Positions 35,626 to 43,843 of a stretch of DNA of 64,000 nt are shown here, one piece after another; within the stretch, counting starts at the first letter, position 1; every line of letters starts with the position of its first letter. The stretch lies in contig JAFXGM010000012.1 in NCBI GenBank assembly GCA_017513195.1, forward strand, positions 1-64,000. Direction: 5' to 3'. The DNA is from Clostridia bacterium. GTDB taxonomy: Bacteria; Bacillota; Clostridia; Oscillospirales; Acutalibacteraceae. Under the pieces are notes generated by a model that saw nothing but the letters and a program-made list of their open reading frames with translations, had not been told where the DNA came from and did no database searches. The position numbers were made by a program, and so were the translations under genes.

Positions 35626-37938
35626 ATGAAGGAACTAATAAAACGAACACAAGAAAATTATAAAACAAATAAAAAAGAGCTGATGGGCGCAGTATCACTA
35701 CATATATTAACCGCCGCATTTGGATTTATCGCTTCGCGCGGAATTATTTTAACCACCCTTATGCCGTTTGGCCTTGTCTTTGTAGGCGGTTGCAGCACCG
35801 TGTTTTTGCCAAGTGTTGCGGTCGGCGCATTTATGGGATATTTTATTCCAACAGACGCCGACGTCAGCGGATTTAGATACATTGCGGCGCTGTTGGCGGT
35901 TGTTTCCTTGCGGCTATTACTTGCAAACTATAAACGCGTTTGCGAAAATCCAATATTCTTATGCGTTGTTACTGCAATTACAAATTTAGTTACCGGTATT
36001 GTCAGCTTTAGCGGAGTGCCTATTGACGCCGTAAAGCTTTCGGGTGAATGTGTAATTATATTGGGTGGCGTTTTTGTTGTGCGTCGCTCATTTATAGCCT
36101 TAAGCGATGAAAACGCAGGGTTTGAGATAGACAGCCTTATTTGTCTGCTGACCACCGCAACAATTATTATAATCGGGCTTTCGCGTGTGCACATTTTTGG
36201 GCTTTCCCCAAGCTTTGTTCTAGGTGTTTTTTTGATTTTAGTCGCCGCAAAATACGGTGGCGTTGCCGCAAGCAGTGCCTGCGGTATAGCTCTATCTTTT
36301 GTTGCCGCTACAACAAATTCTTTTGAGGGCGGATTCGGCGTTTATGCTTTTATGGGGCTTGCGTGTGGTGTGTTTGTAAGCCTTGGAAAATATGCACAGG
36401 CTTTGTCGGTTGTTGCCACAGGCATAATAGGTCTTTCATTTATGCAATTTAAAGCCGGCTCTTCAGCCTTTATGGTCGAAATATTAATCGGCTCACTCTT
36501 TTTTGTCTTAATACCGCGCTCGGCAGGAATAGCCATTGGCAAATATTTTTTCTACAAACCGCAACTGCACAGCCTTGACTCGGTAAATCACGCACTTTCT
36601 CTTAGACTTAATATGGCGTCAAGCGCACTGTTAGACGTGTCGGACACGGTATCACAGGTGTCACAACAGCTTGCAAAAATTAACGCGCCCGATTTTAAAA
36701 CCGTTTTGTCTTACATAGAGCAAGACGCCTGTGCGGGTTGCAAGCTGCGACTGCACTGTTGGGAAAATAAAAATGCCGAAACAACCTCGGCAGTAATGAA
36801 GATGATAAACATTGTAAAGGGCTGTGACTCGGCCGAAAACGACCAAGCGCTCGACGAATTTCGCGGTAGGTGCCTACGTGTTAAGCGTATGGAGGATGCG
36901 GTCAAAAACCGATATTCAGGCTATGCCTCTCTGCTTTCTGCCGAAAGTCGCATTGACGAGGTGCGACAGGTTGTGTCTGAACAGTTTGAGGGTATATCGA
37001 CAATGTTAAACGAGCTGTCTGTTGATTTAAAAAACGAGCAACAGTTTGACTCATCCGCGGCAGAAGCGGCTGTATCGGCGCTTAAAAACATAGGTATTCA
37101 CTCGGTTGAATGCTCGGCTAAAATAGACCCCTTTGGTCGTTTATCGTTGGAAATTAAAATTGCATATAACAACGAAACCGTTTTAAATAGATTACAGATT
37201 ATGAAAATTTTATCCCTTGCTTGCGAGCGCGATTTTGATATACCAAACATAACCAAAACGGGCGAATTTGCACTAATTACCGTAAACGAGCACGCAAACT
37301 ATAGAATAGACATAGGCGTTGATCAGCGGTGTGCGGCGGCGGGTTCTATATGCGGCGATGCATACAAATATTTTAATGACGGCAAGGGCCATTTTATAAT
37401 GGTGCTGTCAGACGGTATGGGCACAGGCGGCAGGGCCGCGGTAGATGGCGCTATGGCATCGGGGTTGATGGCAAGACTGCTAAAAGCGGGCTTTGGATAC
37501 GATTGTTCGCTTAAGATACTCAATTCGTCAATGCTTTTTAAATCGAGTGATGAGTCACTTGCAACGATGGACATAGCAAGTATTGACCTGTTTACAGGTG
37601 CCACCGAGCTTTACAAAGCAGGTGCGGCGCCCACCATAGTCCGTCGGGGTGGACACGCGGGCCGTGCCGAAAGTCAAAGCCTGCCCGTCGGCATTTTAAA
37701 AGAGGTTTCTTTCGATAGGGCGGGCATTAGACTAAAATCGGGTGATATTTTACTGCTGGTATCAGACGGAGTTACCTTTGACGGCACCGAATGGATACGT
37801 GCCGAGCTTGAAAATTGGCGTGACGGCGGCGCGCAGGACCTTGCCGAACATATTTGTGATTGCGCAAAGCGCAGAAACATAAACACGCGACACGACGACA
37901 TAACGGTTATGGCGGCAATAATAGAAAAAACAGTATAA
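35626..37938 (+). CDS. spoIIE: Stage II sporulation protein E
   Basis: PP2C-type phosphatase that dephosphorylates SpoIIAA and so activates sigma-F in the forespore; it also binds FtsZ at the polar septum. About 770 residues: some ten membrane segments in the first third, a central regulatory region with clustered cysteines (CAGCKLRLHC), and the C-terminal phosphatase domain (MVLSDGMGTGGRAAVDGAMA, LVSDGV). I choose ATG 35626 (GGAAG site upstream) because the earlier in-frame ATG at 35581 lies only 5 nt after the -10 element. Ends at a strong terminator. Confidence 0.95.
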   Translation: MKELIKRTQENYKTNKKELMGAVSLHILTAAFGFIASRGIILTTLMPFGLVFVGGCSTVFLPSVAVGAFMGYFIPTDADVSGFRYIAALLAVVSLRLLLANYKRVCENPIFLCVVTAITNLVTGIVSFSGVPIDAVKLSGECVIILGGVFVVRRSFIALSDENAGFEIDSLICLLTTATIIIIGLSRVHIFGLSPSFVLGVFLILVAAKYGGVAASSACGIALSFVAATTNSFEGGFGVYAFMGLACGVFVSLGKYAQALSVVATGIIGLSFMQFKAGSSAFMVEILIGSLFFVLIPRSAGIAIGKYFFYKPQLHSLDSVNHALSLRLNMASSALLDVSDTVSQVSQQLAKINAPDFKTVLSYIEQDACAGCKLRLHCWENKNAETTSAVMKMINIVKGCDSAENDQALDEFRGRCLRVKRMEDAVKNRYSGYASLLSAESRIDEVRQVVSEQFEGISTMLNELSVDLKNEQQFDSSAAEAAVSALKNIGIHSVECSAKIDPFGRLSLEIKIAYNNETVLNRLQIMKILSLACERDFDIPNITKTGEFALITVNEHANYRIDIGVDQRCAAAGSICGDAYKYFNDGKGHFIMVLSDGMGTGGRAAVDGAMASGLMARLLKAGFGYDCSLKILNSSMLFKSSDESLATMDIASIDLFTGATELYKAGAAPTIVRRGGHAGRAESQSLPVGILKEVSFDRAGIRLKSGDILLLVSDGVTFDGTEWIRAELENWRDGGAQDLAEHICDCAKRRNINTRHDDITVMAAIIEKTV

Positions 37939-37940
37939 AA

Positions 37941-37970
37941 AAACAAGGTCTTTTAGACCTTGTTTTTTAT
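37941..37970. terminator. Terminator between spoIIE and a convergent lipoprotein gene
   Basis: Eleven-bp stem (37941-37951 with 37955-37965), A-rich before and T-rich after, so it can work both ways. Confidence 0.85.
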
Positions 37971-38383
37971 GTCATTTTATTAAAATAACCAATTATCGTT
38001 TCATAATCTCCGGTTATTTTCGCTTTTGTAGAATCGTTTTCGTGAGCCTTTATGTTCGATACCAAAACCTCTCCATCAAGAGTTATACTAAGACCGTTTT
38101 CGTTATCGTCGATAGCATCCTCAAATTTATCGACACCATCTTCGGTAAAGCGTATTTCTAAATATCTGTTTTGTCCTTTTCTATATATTATGTATACGCC
38201 TTTAACGTCTTTGGCGGTAATAGGCTCGGTATCTTCGTTTCCTATTATGGCAAATTCATATTCATCGGTAATGGTTTTGCCTATAAGCTCCATTGGAGGA
38301 TTTTCTTCTACCGGCTCTTCACCACAACCCACAAAGCAGAACGCCATAAGGGCACAAATTATGATACCAACTATTTTTTTCAT
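37967..38383 (-). CDS. Lipoprotein with SecD P1-head-like domain
   Basis: Secreted lipoprotein of about 138 residues. Start at ATG 38383 with AAGGTG upstream. Lipobox FVGC. The mature part (YLEIRFTEDGVDKFEDAI ... LSITLDGEVLVSNIKA ... AKITGDYETI) resembles the P1 head subdomain of SecD, which is found as a free-standing lipoprotein domain in some Bacillota. Role unknown. Confidence 0.7.
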   Translation of the reverse strand: MKKIVGIIICALMAFCFVGCGEEPVEENPPMELIGKTITDEYEFAIIGNEDTEPITAKDVKGVYIIYRKGQNRYLEIRFTEDGVDKFEDAIDDNENGLSITLDGEVLVSNIKAHENDSTKAKITGDYETIIGYFNKMT

Positions 38384-38448
38384 TCTTATCACCTTTTTAT
38401 CGTTTGATTTATTGTATCATAAATTTCTTCGTTTTACAACCCAAAAGT

Positions 38449-38475
38449 AAAAAGCGCGGTCACCCACGCTTTTTT
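38449..38475 (-). terminator. Terminator of the PepSY lipoprotein gene
   Basis: Eleven-bp stem with a GTGA tetraloop (38449-38459 with 38464-38474, one wobble), followed by T-rich sequence on the minus strand. Confidence 0.75.
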
Positions 38476-38476
38476 A

Positions 38477-38875
38477 CTAATCTTTGCTTCTGTCGGCCGA
38501 AATTACCGCGCCCGTTTCGGCATCAATGTCGTAGTCGTATTCGGTGTTGCCCGAATTAAAATCGACCTCGTAAATTAGCTTGCCGTTGTCGCGGTCAAGG
38601 TCAACATCAACGTCGCTTACCTGTGACTCGTTAAGCTTTGCGTGACGAAGCGCCGCCTCTTTTGCTTCTTTTGCGGTAATGCCTGCCATAAAGTTCATTT
38701 TCTTATCGTCATCCTTAATGGCAGATGTAGCATCGTCCACTACGCTTTCGGTACCGCTGACAATAGATTCGCCCATAGATTCGGCATCATTTTTAACACC
38801 GTCCATAGTGCCACCGCAAGCGGTAAGAGATAAAACAAAGATAAGGCAAAAAATTAAAGATAATGTTTTTTTCAT
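38477..38875 (-). CDS. PepSY-domain lipoprotein
   Basis: Lipoprotein of 132 residues: lipobox LTAC (Cys20), an acidic/serine-rich linker, then one PepSY domain (ITAKEAKEAALRHAKLNESQ ... YEVDFNSGNTEYDYDIDAET). PepSY domains are thought to inhibit proteases or sense wall state. A second PepSY lipoprotein lies 2.4 kb away. Confidence 0.85.
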   Translation of the reverse strand: MKKTLSLIFCLIFVLSLTACGGTMDGVKNDAESMGESIVSGTESVVDDATSAIKDDDKKMNFMAGITAKEAKEAALRHAKLNESQVSDVDVDLDRDNGKLIYEVDFNSGNTEYDYDIDAETGAVISADRSKD

Positions 38876-38913
38876 ACTTTATTCCTCCCGTAATAGTATT
38901 AACGGCGAAAATA

Positions 38914-38955
38914 AAAAAATGCAGAAAAGAAAAATTTTTCTTTTTTGCATTTTTT
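38914..38955 (-). terminator. Terminator, 21-bp arms
   Basis: Two 21-bp arms (38914-38934 and 38935-38955) pair with one G-U and no spacer; T-run on the minus strand. Ends the transcript of the membrane-protein gene at 38967. Confidence 0.8.
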
Positions 38956-38966
38956 CAAATTGCTCA

Positions 38967-39794
38967 TTATTTTTTATATCCACACTCGCAGCGGTCGATG
39001 CTGTCGGGCAATATTTTGCCGCAAGCCATACAGCGCCAAGAGCCGTCGGGAATTTCGGGTAGTGGAGCGTTATATTCGGCCTCTTCGGCTTCTTTTTGTT
39101 GAAGTTTAGCTTCTTTTTTTGCTTGCTTTTTGGCTTTGCGCTCTTCAATATAAGGTGTTATATCTATATCTTCACCCTTTTTGTTAAAAGCCAAAAGCAA
39201 AAGCCCTATCCAAAACAGAATATTTGCAACCCTGCCCAAAATTACTCCGTCGTTTAAAATTTGTCTAAGTTGATCAAGAAAAATATTTGTTGTTCCAAAA
39301 TATTCTATCGCACTTACCGTTTCATAAACAGGCGTTATTATTGCAATTCCGACTATGTTTAAAATAATTCCCACTTTAAACAAAGATATGTTTTTAAAAT
39401 TTGACAGCGAACTGGCAAAACACAACGCCTTTGCTGTTATTAAAACAATCATATTTATTAACGTAAATACAATTGTTAGTGGCATTTCACCAATCCATTT
39501 TAAATACATAAAAGCAAATTTAATATCACTAAAAGCTAGATAAATTGGCGAAACAATCCAAATTAAAAAAGCCGCAGGAATTATAAAAGACTTAAATTTG
39601 TAGTTATAATATAGCGTTAATAAATATATCAACACCAAAGCAACAGGCAAAAATGTTAAAAAAGTAAACCACGGAAAATCTTGGTATATTGATATGTAAC
39701 CAAAAAATTCGCACAAAGGCTTTATCATATAAACAACACTAAAAATTATTACCAAGATATTTTTTGTTTTGTTTTTAAATATATAGCTTATCAC
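38967..39794 (-). CDS. Membrane protein with C-terminal zinc ribbon
   Basis: 275 residues, unknown function. About six hydrophobic segments in the first 215 residues, then a Lys/Glu-rich coiled-coil-like stretch (ERKAKKQAKKEAKLQQKEA), and a C-terminal zinc ribbon (WRCMACGKILPDSIDRCECG). Composition is AT-rich. Followed by a very strong hairpin terminator. Confidence 0.7.
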   Translation of the reverse strand: MISYIFKNKTKNILVIIFSVVYMIKPLCEFFGYISIYQDFPWFTFLTFLPVALVLIYLLTLYYNYKFKSFIIPAAFLIWIVSPIYLAFSDIKFAFMYLKWIGEMPLTIVFTLINMIVLITAKALCFASSLSNFKNISLFKVGIILNIVGIAIITPVYETVSAIEYFGTTNIFLDQLRQILNDGVILGRVANILFWIGLLLLAFNKKGEDIDITPYIEERKAKKQAKKEAKLQQKEAEEAEYNAPLPEIPDGSWRCMACGKILPDSIDRCECGYKK

Positions 39795-39822
39795 CTTTAT
39801 TGCCCCCTAGTGTAAAACAAAA

Positions 39823-40245
39823 TCATTGTTCATTTATTGTTACTTCTTCAACATTTAAAGCTTCATATTTTTTCTTTTTGTACTTGTAAATTGCTGCCGC
39901 AATGGGCGAAATAGGCACAGAAATAACCATTGGTCCGTATAACAGCAGTGCAATCAAAACATCTGCCAAGCTTCGCTCTATAGAACGGAACACCCATTCA
40001 GATAAAAAGCATATACTAACAACCATAAACAAATTAAAAACCAATGTTGGCAAAAGCACCTTTCCGCCGGTTTTAAAAAGTTGCACACCAAACCAACCAC
40101 AAAAAACAGGCAATGCTATAGGGTATATATAAAACACAATTTCACCGAGGTCTGTCAAACCGTCATATTCTAAGCTTGCTTTCAATAATGCAAAAGGCAA
40201 CACAATAGCCAAAACAGCTATTAAAACTATTTTAATATATTTCAT
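39823..40245 (-). CDS. Small membrane protein, unknown
   Basis: About 140 residues. Start ATG 40245 (MKYIKIVLIAV), 6 nt after AGGAGG, preferred over the upstream in-frame TTG. Four hydrophobic segments and a basic C-terminal tail (YKYKKKKYEAL). Precedes the zinc-ribbon membrane protein by 28 nt, so the two probably form an operon. No family recognised. Confidence 0.65.
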   Translation of the reverse strand: MKYIKIVLIAVLAIVLPFALLKASLEYDGLTDLGEIVFYIYPIALPVFCGWFGVQLFKTGGKVLLPTLVFNLFMVVSICFLSEWVFRSIERSLADVLIALLLYGPMVISVPISPIAAAIYKYKKKKYEALNVEEVTINEQ

Positions 40246-40261
40246 ACCCCGCCTCCTAAAC

Positions 40262-40298
40262 AAAAAGATGTGCCATCGTTATAATAGCACATCTTTTT
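40262..40298 (-). terminator. Terminator of the ferritin gene
   Basis: Twelve-bp stem (40262-40273 with 40287-40298), T-run on both strands. Confidence 0.85.
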
Positions 40299-40309
40299 TA
40301 GTTTTTCAA

Positions 40310-40822
40310 TTATAAGGTTAGGCTTGGCGCTGTGTAAACACGGGTTGCAAGCTCTTGATCGAGCAAATAAAGGCTCTTGGGGTCGTCGCCAAACAGCTTA
40401 TACTTGTTTACCAATTTGTCGGCGTTTTCCTCTTCTTCAAGCTGTTCTTTTACGAACCAGTCTAAAAACTGCATTGTGCGAAAATCCTTTACGCTGTAAG
40501 CCGCGTCATATATTGTGTGAATTAAGTTTGTCACATAGCGCTCGTGCTCGGCACCTGTAAGTAGTGGGTCGATATGTTTTTCAAAAACTTTGTCGGGTTG
40601 GTCTATTGCTTTAAGCGTAACCTTTACGCCGTTGCTTTGCAAATATTTTAAGAAAAGCATTGCGTGGTCACGTTCTTCTTGTGCCTGAATGGTATACCAA
40701 TTGCCAAAGCCATCAAGGTCGTTGTCGGTATAGTAGTTGGCTATATCAAGATAAAGATATGCGCTGTAAAATTCTTTGTTTATTTGGTCGTTAAGTAGTT
40801 CAATAACCTTTTTGTCTAACAT
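40310..40822 (-). CDS. ftnA: Non-haem ferritin
   Basis: Iron-storage protein, 170 residues, with the four-helix core and ferroxidase ligands in INKEFYSAYLYLDIA (Glu), AQEERDHAMLFL (Glu, His) and LEEEENAD. Follows a PepSY lipoprotein gene by 10 nt and lies in the PerR/rubrerythrin neighbourhood, consistent with iron and peroxide handling. Confidence 0.95.
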   Translation of the reverse strand: MLDKKVIELLNDQINKEFYSAYLYLDIANYYTDNDLDGFGNWYTIQAQEERDHAMLFLKYLQSNGVKVTLKAIDQPDKVFEKHIDPLLTGAEHERYVTNLIHTIYDAAYSVKDFRTMQFLDWFVKEQLEEEENADKLVNKYKLFGDDPKSLYLLDQELATRVYTAPSLTL

Positions 40823-40832
40823 AATATATCAC

Positions 40833-41240
40833 CTAATCTCTTTCTTTTTGGTGTCTTACTATTTCTTCTGTTACGGCGTTTATTTCATAAGAATAATCGT
40901 AACCACCGTTTTCAAAATCCACTTCCCAGAACACTCCGCCATATTCACGGTCAAGCTCGGCGTCAAGGTCGTAAATGTCGCTTCGATGTAGTAACCCTGC
41001 ATGAGACAGCGCCAACTCGATTGCGCGGTCGCGGCTTATATATTCTTGCGACGCAACAGAACCAGTATCACTTGTAGTATTATCTGCTGCCGGTGTTGTT
41101 TTATCATTTGTATTTTCGGCAGATGACGGCGGCGTCGCTTTGCCGCTTGAGTTGTTGTCGCTTCTGCCACCTTTATTGTTGCAGGCAGAAAGTGTAAGAA
41201 CAACGGTTAACGTTAATAATAAAGCAAATAATTTTTTCAT
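40833..41240 (-). CDS. PepSY-domain lipoprotein
   Basis: Lipoprotein of 135 residues: signal with lipobox LSAC (Cys19), a long Ser/Thr/Asn-rich linker, then a PepSY-like domain (ISRDRAIELALSHAGLLHRS ... FWEVDFENGGYDYSYEINA). It starts the transcript that continues into ferritin. Similar in layout to the PepSY gene at 38477. Confidence 0.82.
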   Translation of the reverse strand: MKKLFALLLTLTVVLTLSACNNKGGRSDNNSSGKATPPSSAENTNDKTTPAADNTTSDTGSVASQEYISRDRAIELALSHAGLLHRSDIYDLDAELDREYGGVFWEVDFENGGYDYSYEINAVTEEIVRHQKERD

Positions 41241-41270
41241 ATCTTTCCTCCTGTAGCAAACTTAATATGC

Positions 41271-41300
41271 AAAAGGGAGCCGTTGCCGACTCCCCTTTTT
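41271..41300 (-). terminator. Terminator of the rubrerythrin gene
   Basis: Stem AAAAGGG-AG/CT-CCCTTTT with an inner CG-GCAA-CG tetraloop hairpin; T-run on the minus strand. Confidence 0.75.
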
Positions 41301-41311
41301 AAATATTTTAA

Positions 41312-41854
41312 TTATTTAAAATAACGAGCGAGGAGTCCCTCAAATGCTTTGCCGTGACGAGCCTCATCACGAGCCATTTCGTGAACGGTGTCATGAATAG
41401 CATCAAGACCGAGTTCTTTTGCAAGCTTAGCAAGCTCGAACTTGCCCTTTGTAGCGCCGTTTTCAGCGTCTACACGCATTTCAAGATTTTTCTTTGTAGA
41501 GTCGGTGAGTACTTCACCGAGTAGTTCGGCAAATTTTGCAGCGTGCTCTGCTTCTTCAAGTGCTGCCTTTTCCCAGTAAAGACCGATTTCGGGGTAACCC
41601 TCACGGTGTGCAACGCGTGACATTGCAAGATACATACCAACTTCACTGCATTCGCCGTTAAAGTTTTCGCGAAGACCGTCGATAATTCTTTGGTCTACAC
41701 CCTGCGCAATGCCTACAACGTGCTCTGCAGCCCAAGTCTTTTCGCCTGACTGCTCTTCAAATTTTGATGCAGGAGCCTTACAAATAGGGCAAGCATCGGG
41801 AGCAGAATCGCCTTCGTGAACATAACCGCAAATTAAACATACATACTTTTTCAT
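41312..41854 (-). CDS. Reverse rubrerythrin
   Basis: NADH-peroxidase-type diiron protein for peroxide and oxygen defence in anaerobes. Start ATG 41854 with GGAGG 8 nt upstream. The rubredoxin domain is N-terminal (Cys6, Cys9, Cys22, Cys25), followed by the ferritin-like diiron domain ([23 protein letters not shown]); this reversed order is known from Clostridium acetobutylicum. Follows perR by 36 nt and is probably co-transcribed and PerR-controlled. Confidence 0.93.
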   Translation of the reverse strand: MKKYVCLICGYVHEGDSAPDACPICKAPASKFEEQSGEKTWAAEHVVGIAQGVDQRIIDGLRENFNGECSEVGMYLAMSRVAHREGYPEIGLYWEKAALEEAEHAAKFAELLGEVLTDSTKKNLEMRVDAENGATKGKFELAKLAKELGLDAIHDTVHEMARDEARHGKAFEGLLARYFK

Positions 41855-41890
41855 TTTAAAATCCTCCAAAAATGTTTTAATTTTTATAAT

Positions 41891-42265
41891 TTATTGCTTA
41901 TTGCAATTTTTACATAATCCATAAACCACACAAACGCTGGTTTCGGGTGTGAAGCCGTCAAATTGGGCTATGCCCTTTATTTTGTCGGGTTGCACCCTTG
42001 AGTCTATTATGGCACCGCAACACTTACAGTGTAAATGCAGGTGAAACGATTTGTCACCGTCAAAATGCTCTTTGCCGTCGCCTACTGCAACGCTTAATAT
42101 CTCGCCACTTTCGACAAGACTTGCAAGATTGCGATAAACAGTGCCAAGACTGATGTTGGGTATTACCTTTTTTACCCCCTCATAAACCTGTGTAGCCGTG
42201 GGGTGATCACAACGGTTTTGCAATTCGTTTAAAATTGCCTCGCGCTGCTTTGAATAGTTTGCCAT
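41891..42265 (-). CDS. perR: Fur-family repressor, PerR-like
   Basis: Metal-dependent peroxide sensor of 124 residues. N-terminal winged helix (SKQREAILNELQNRCDHPTA, SLGTVYRNLASLVESGEIL), then the dimerisation domain with HLHLHCKCCG and CKNCNK (structural zinc site). Gene context (reverse rubrerythrin and ferritin downstream, palindrome in its own promoter) favours PerR over Fur. Confidence 0.88.
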   Translation of the reverse strand: MANYSKQREAILNELQNRCDHPTATQVYEGVKKVIPNISLGTVYRNLASLVESGEILSVAVGDGKEHFDGDKSFHLHLHCKCCGAIIDSRVQPDKIKGIAQFDGFTPETSVCVVYGLCKNCNKQ

Positions 42266-42281
42266 AACTCACCTCTTTTCT

Positions 42282-42306
42282 AAAAGTAGTAATCATTACT
42301 ACTTTT
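42282..42306 (-). promoter_or_regulatory. PerR-box-like perfect palindrome
   Basis: Twenty-five bp, perfect around base 42294. The core TAGTAATCATTACTA matches the Per box TTATAATNATTATAA at 11 of 15 positions. It lies just downstream of the start of transcription expected from the perR promoter, a place where binding blocks transcription. Confidence 0.75.
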
Positions 42307-42316
42307 TACGTTTTTA

Positions 42317-42344
42317 ATTATACATACATTTTTTTATTTGTCAA
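42317..42344 (-). promoter_or_regulatory. perR promoter
   Basis: Minus strand: TTGACA (42339-42344), 16-bp spacer, TATAAT (42317-42322). Its -35 is 10 bp from the -35 of the divergent rex promoter. Confidence 0.8.
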
Positions 42345-42354
42345 GCATTTTTTC

Positions 42355-42406
42355 TTGACTTTTTTAAAAAAATTTTTTAAAATAGACTTGTTCAATTTTT
42401 TAACAA
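42355..42406 (+). promoter_or_regulatory. rex promoter with candidate Rex operator
   Basis: TTGACT (42355-42360), 17-bp spacer, TAAAAT (42378-42383). Immediately after, TTGTTC...TTAACAA (42388-42406) resembles the clostridial Rex site TTGTTAA-N4-TTAACAA with one extra base and one mismatch, overlapping the likely start of transcription. Autoregulation is inferred. Confidence 0.55.
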
Positions 42407-42429
42407 TCTTTTTGATATGGAGTACATAT

Positions 42430-43056
42430 ATGAATCCAACAGGTATTTCTAACTCTGTAATAAAACGCTTGCCCCGCTATTACAGATTTTTGGGCGAACT
42501 TAAAAAAGAGGGCATGACACGCATATCTTCGCGCGAGCTGTCCGAGCGCATGCAGTTGACAGCCAGCCAAATACGACAAGACCTTAACTGCTTTGGCGAA
42601 TTTGGTCAGCAAGGCTATGGCTATAACATAGAGCTGTTGCAAAGCGAGATTGGCAGAATACTTGGCCTTGATAAACCACAAAACGCCATTTTAATAGGTG
42701 TGGGTAATCTTGGCAAAGCCATTGCCCACTACATAAACTTTGAATCGAAGGGCTTTCATCTTATTGGTATGTTCGATGCAAAGGAATCGCTCGTTGGTCA
42801 GATGGTTCGCAACGTGCCGATAAGACATATATCTACATTAGATGAATTTTGCCGCGAAAATATGCCGCGCGCCGCAATACTGTGCATACCCAAAGAGGCT
42901 TCAAAGGAAATTTGTGACCAGCTTATAAAGCTTGGCGTAAAAGGTTTTTTAAATTTCAGCCACTATGATATAGCGCTTGACCACCCCGGCGTAGAGGTTG
43001 AAAACATTCACTTTGGCGACAGCCTTATGACATTATCATATAAATTGAGTAACTAA
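42430..43056 (+). CDS. rex: Redox-sensing transcriptional repressor Rex
   Basis: Senses the NADH/NAD+ ratio and represses fermentative and respiratory genes. Start ATG 42430 (MNPTGISNSVIKRLPRYYRF), GGAG 7 nt upstream; the open frame extends 75 nt further through the promoter. About 208 residues: winged helix (LTASQIRQDLNCFGEFGQQG) and Rossmann fold (LIGVGNLGKAIAHY). Ends at a strong terminator. Confidence 0.96.
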   Translation: MNPTGISNSVIKRLPRYYRFLGELKKEGMTRISSRELSERMQLTASQIRQDLNCFGEFGQQGYGYNIELLQSEIGRILGLDKPQNAILIGVGNLGKAIAHYINFESKGFHLIGMFDAKESLVGQMVRNVPIRHISTLDEFCRENMPRAAILCIPKEASKEICDQLIKLGVKGFLNFSHYDIALDHPGVEVENIHFGDSLMTLSYKLSN

Positions 43057-43060
43057 ATCT

Positions 43061-43091
43061 AAAAAACTCCCGAGCACATCGGGAGTTTTTT
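43061..43091. terminator. Bidirectional terminator
   Basis: Perfect 13-bp stem (43061-43073 with 43079-43091) with a GCACA loop; T-run on both sides. Separates rex from the convergent restriction-modification operon. Confidence 0.9.
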
Positions 43092-43093
43092 AT

Positions 43094-43843
43094 TTATTTT
43101 TTAAACACAAATAAATATTCATGCGCAATAAGTAAAAAGTTATATTTTACACTATTGGTTTTCCAATATCCAGTAGCCTTGCAATTGTGCTGCTCTTTGA
43201 TAATCAATTCTTTAAGCTTAAAGCCCGCTTCTTCGAATATACGCATTACCTCAAAAGACATTGGTATCATATGCCCTTTTTGACGTGTATCGCCCATAAG
43301 CACAGCACAAAATTTGTCTTTTTTAAGAACACGATAGCTTTCGTTTGCTACCTTTTTCATCTCTTCTAAAAAATCTTTAACTTTTAGTAGAGATAAATCT
43401 TCGGGTATGTCTTCGCTATAATTGATTATGTCGGCATAGGGTGGATGAGTGCATATTAAGTCAATGCTATCATTAGGCACAAAATCTAAATTTCGTGCAT
43501 CGCCTTTGTTGATATAAACCTTGCCGTTTGCACCATCGTGTTCAAAATTGGTTTTATCTTTACATCGTTCAAGTGCAACATCATTAACATCAACGCCGAT
43601 TATATCTCTATTAAGCAACTTTGCCTCTACAAGTGTTGTTCCTCCGCCAGCAAATTGGTCGAGAATTAAATCGCCCTCGTTAGAATAACGCAAGATAATA
43701 TTCCTTGGAATATACGGTGACCAGTTACCACGCCATTTTGCATCGTGTGTTGCCCAATCTCCACGTTTTGGAAAAGACCAGTGAGTAGTCATTTCCAGTT
43801 CAAAATCTTCGGGTTCCCATTTTGTAATCTTTTTATTAGGCAT
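43094..43843 (-). CDS. DNA methyltransferase (N4/N6 type) of a restriction-modification cassette
   Basis: SAM-dependent DNA amino-methyltransferase, 249 residues. SAM site ILDQFAGGGTTLVEAKL (motif I), acidic motif IIGVDVND, catalytic motif IV THPPYADIINY in place of the more common DPPY/SPPY. Order motif I before IV. Third gene of the cassette; its ATG shares one base with the nuclease stop. Target sequence not deducible. Two methylases with one nuclease is usual when the site is asymmetric or when one enzyme prefers single strands, as in DpnII-type systems. Confidence 0.85.
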   Translation of the reverse strand: MPNKKITKWEPEDFELEMTTHWSFPKRGDWATHDAKWRGNWSPYIPRNIILRYSNEGDLILDQFAGGGTTLVEAKLLNRDIIGVDVNDVALERCKDKTNFEHDGANGKVYINKGDARNLDFVPNDSIDLICTHPPYADIINYSEDIPEDLSLLKVKDFLEEMKKVANESYRVLKKDKFCAVLMGDTRQKGHMIPMSFEVMRIFEEAGFKLKELIIKEQHNCKATGYWKTNSVKYNFLLIAHEYLFVFKK

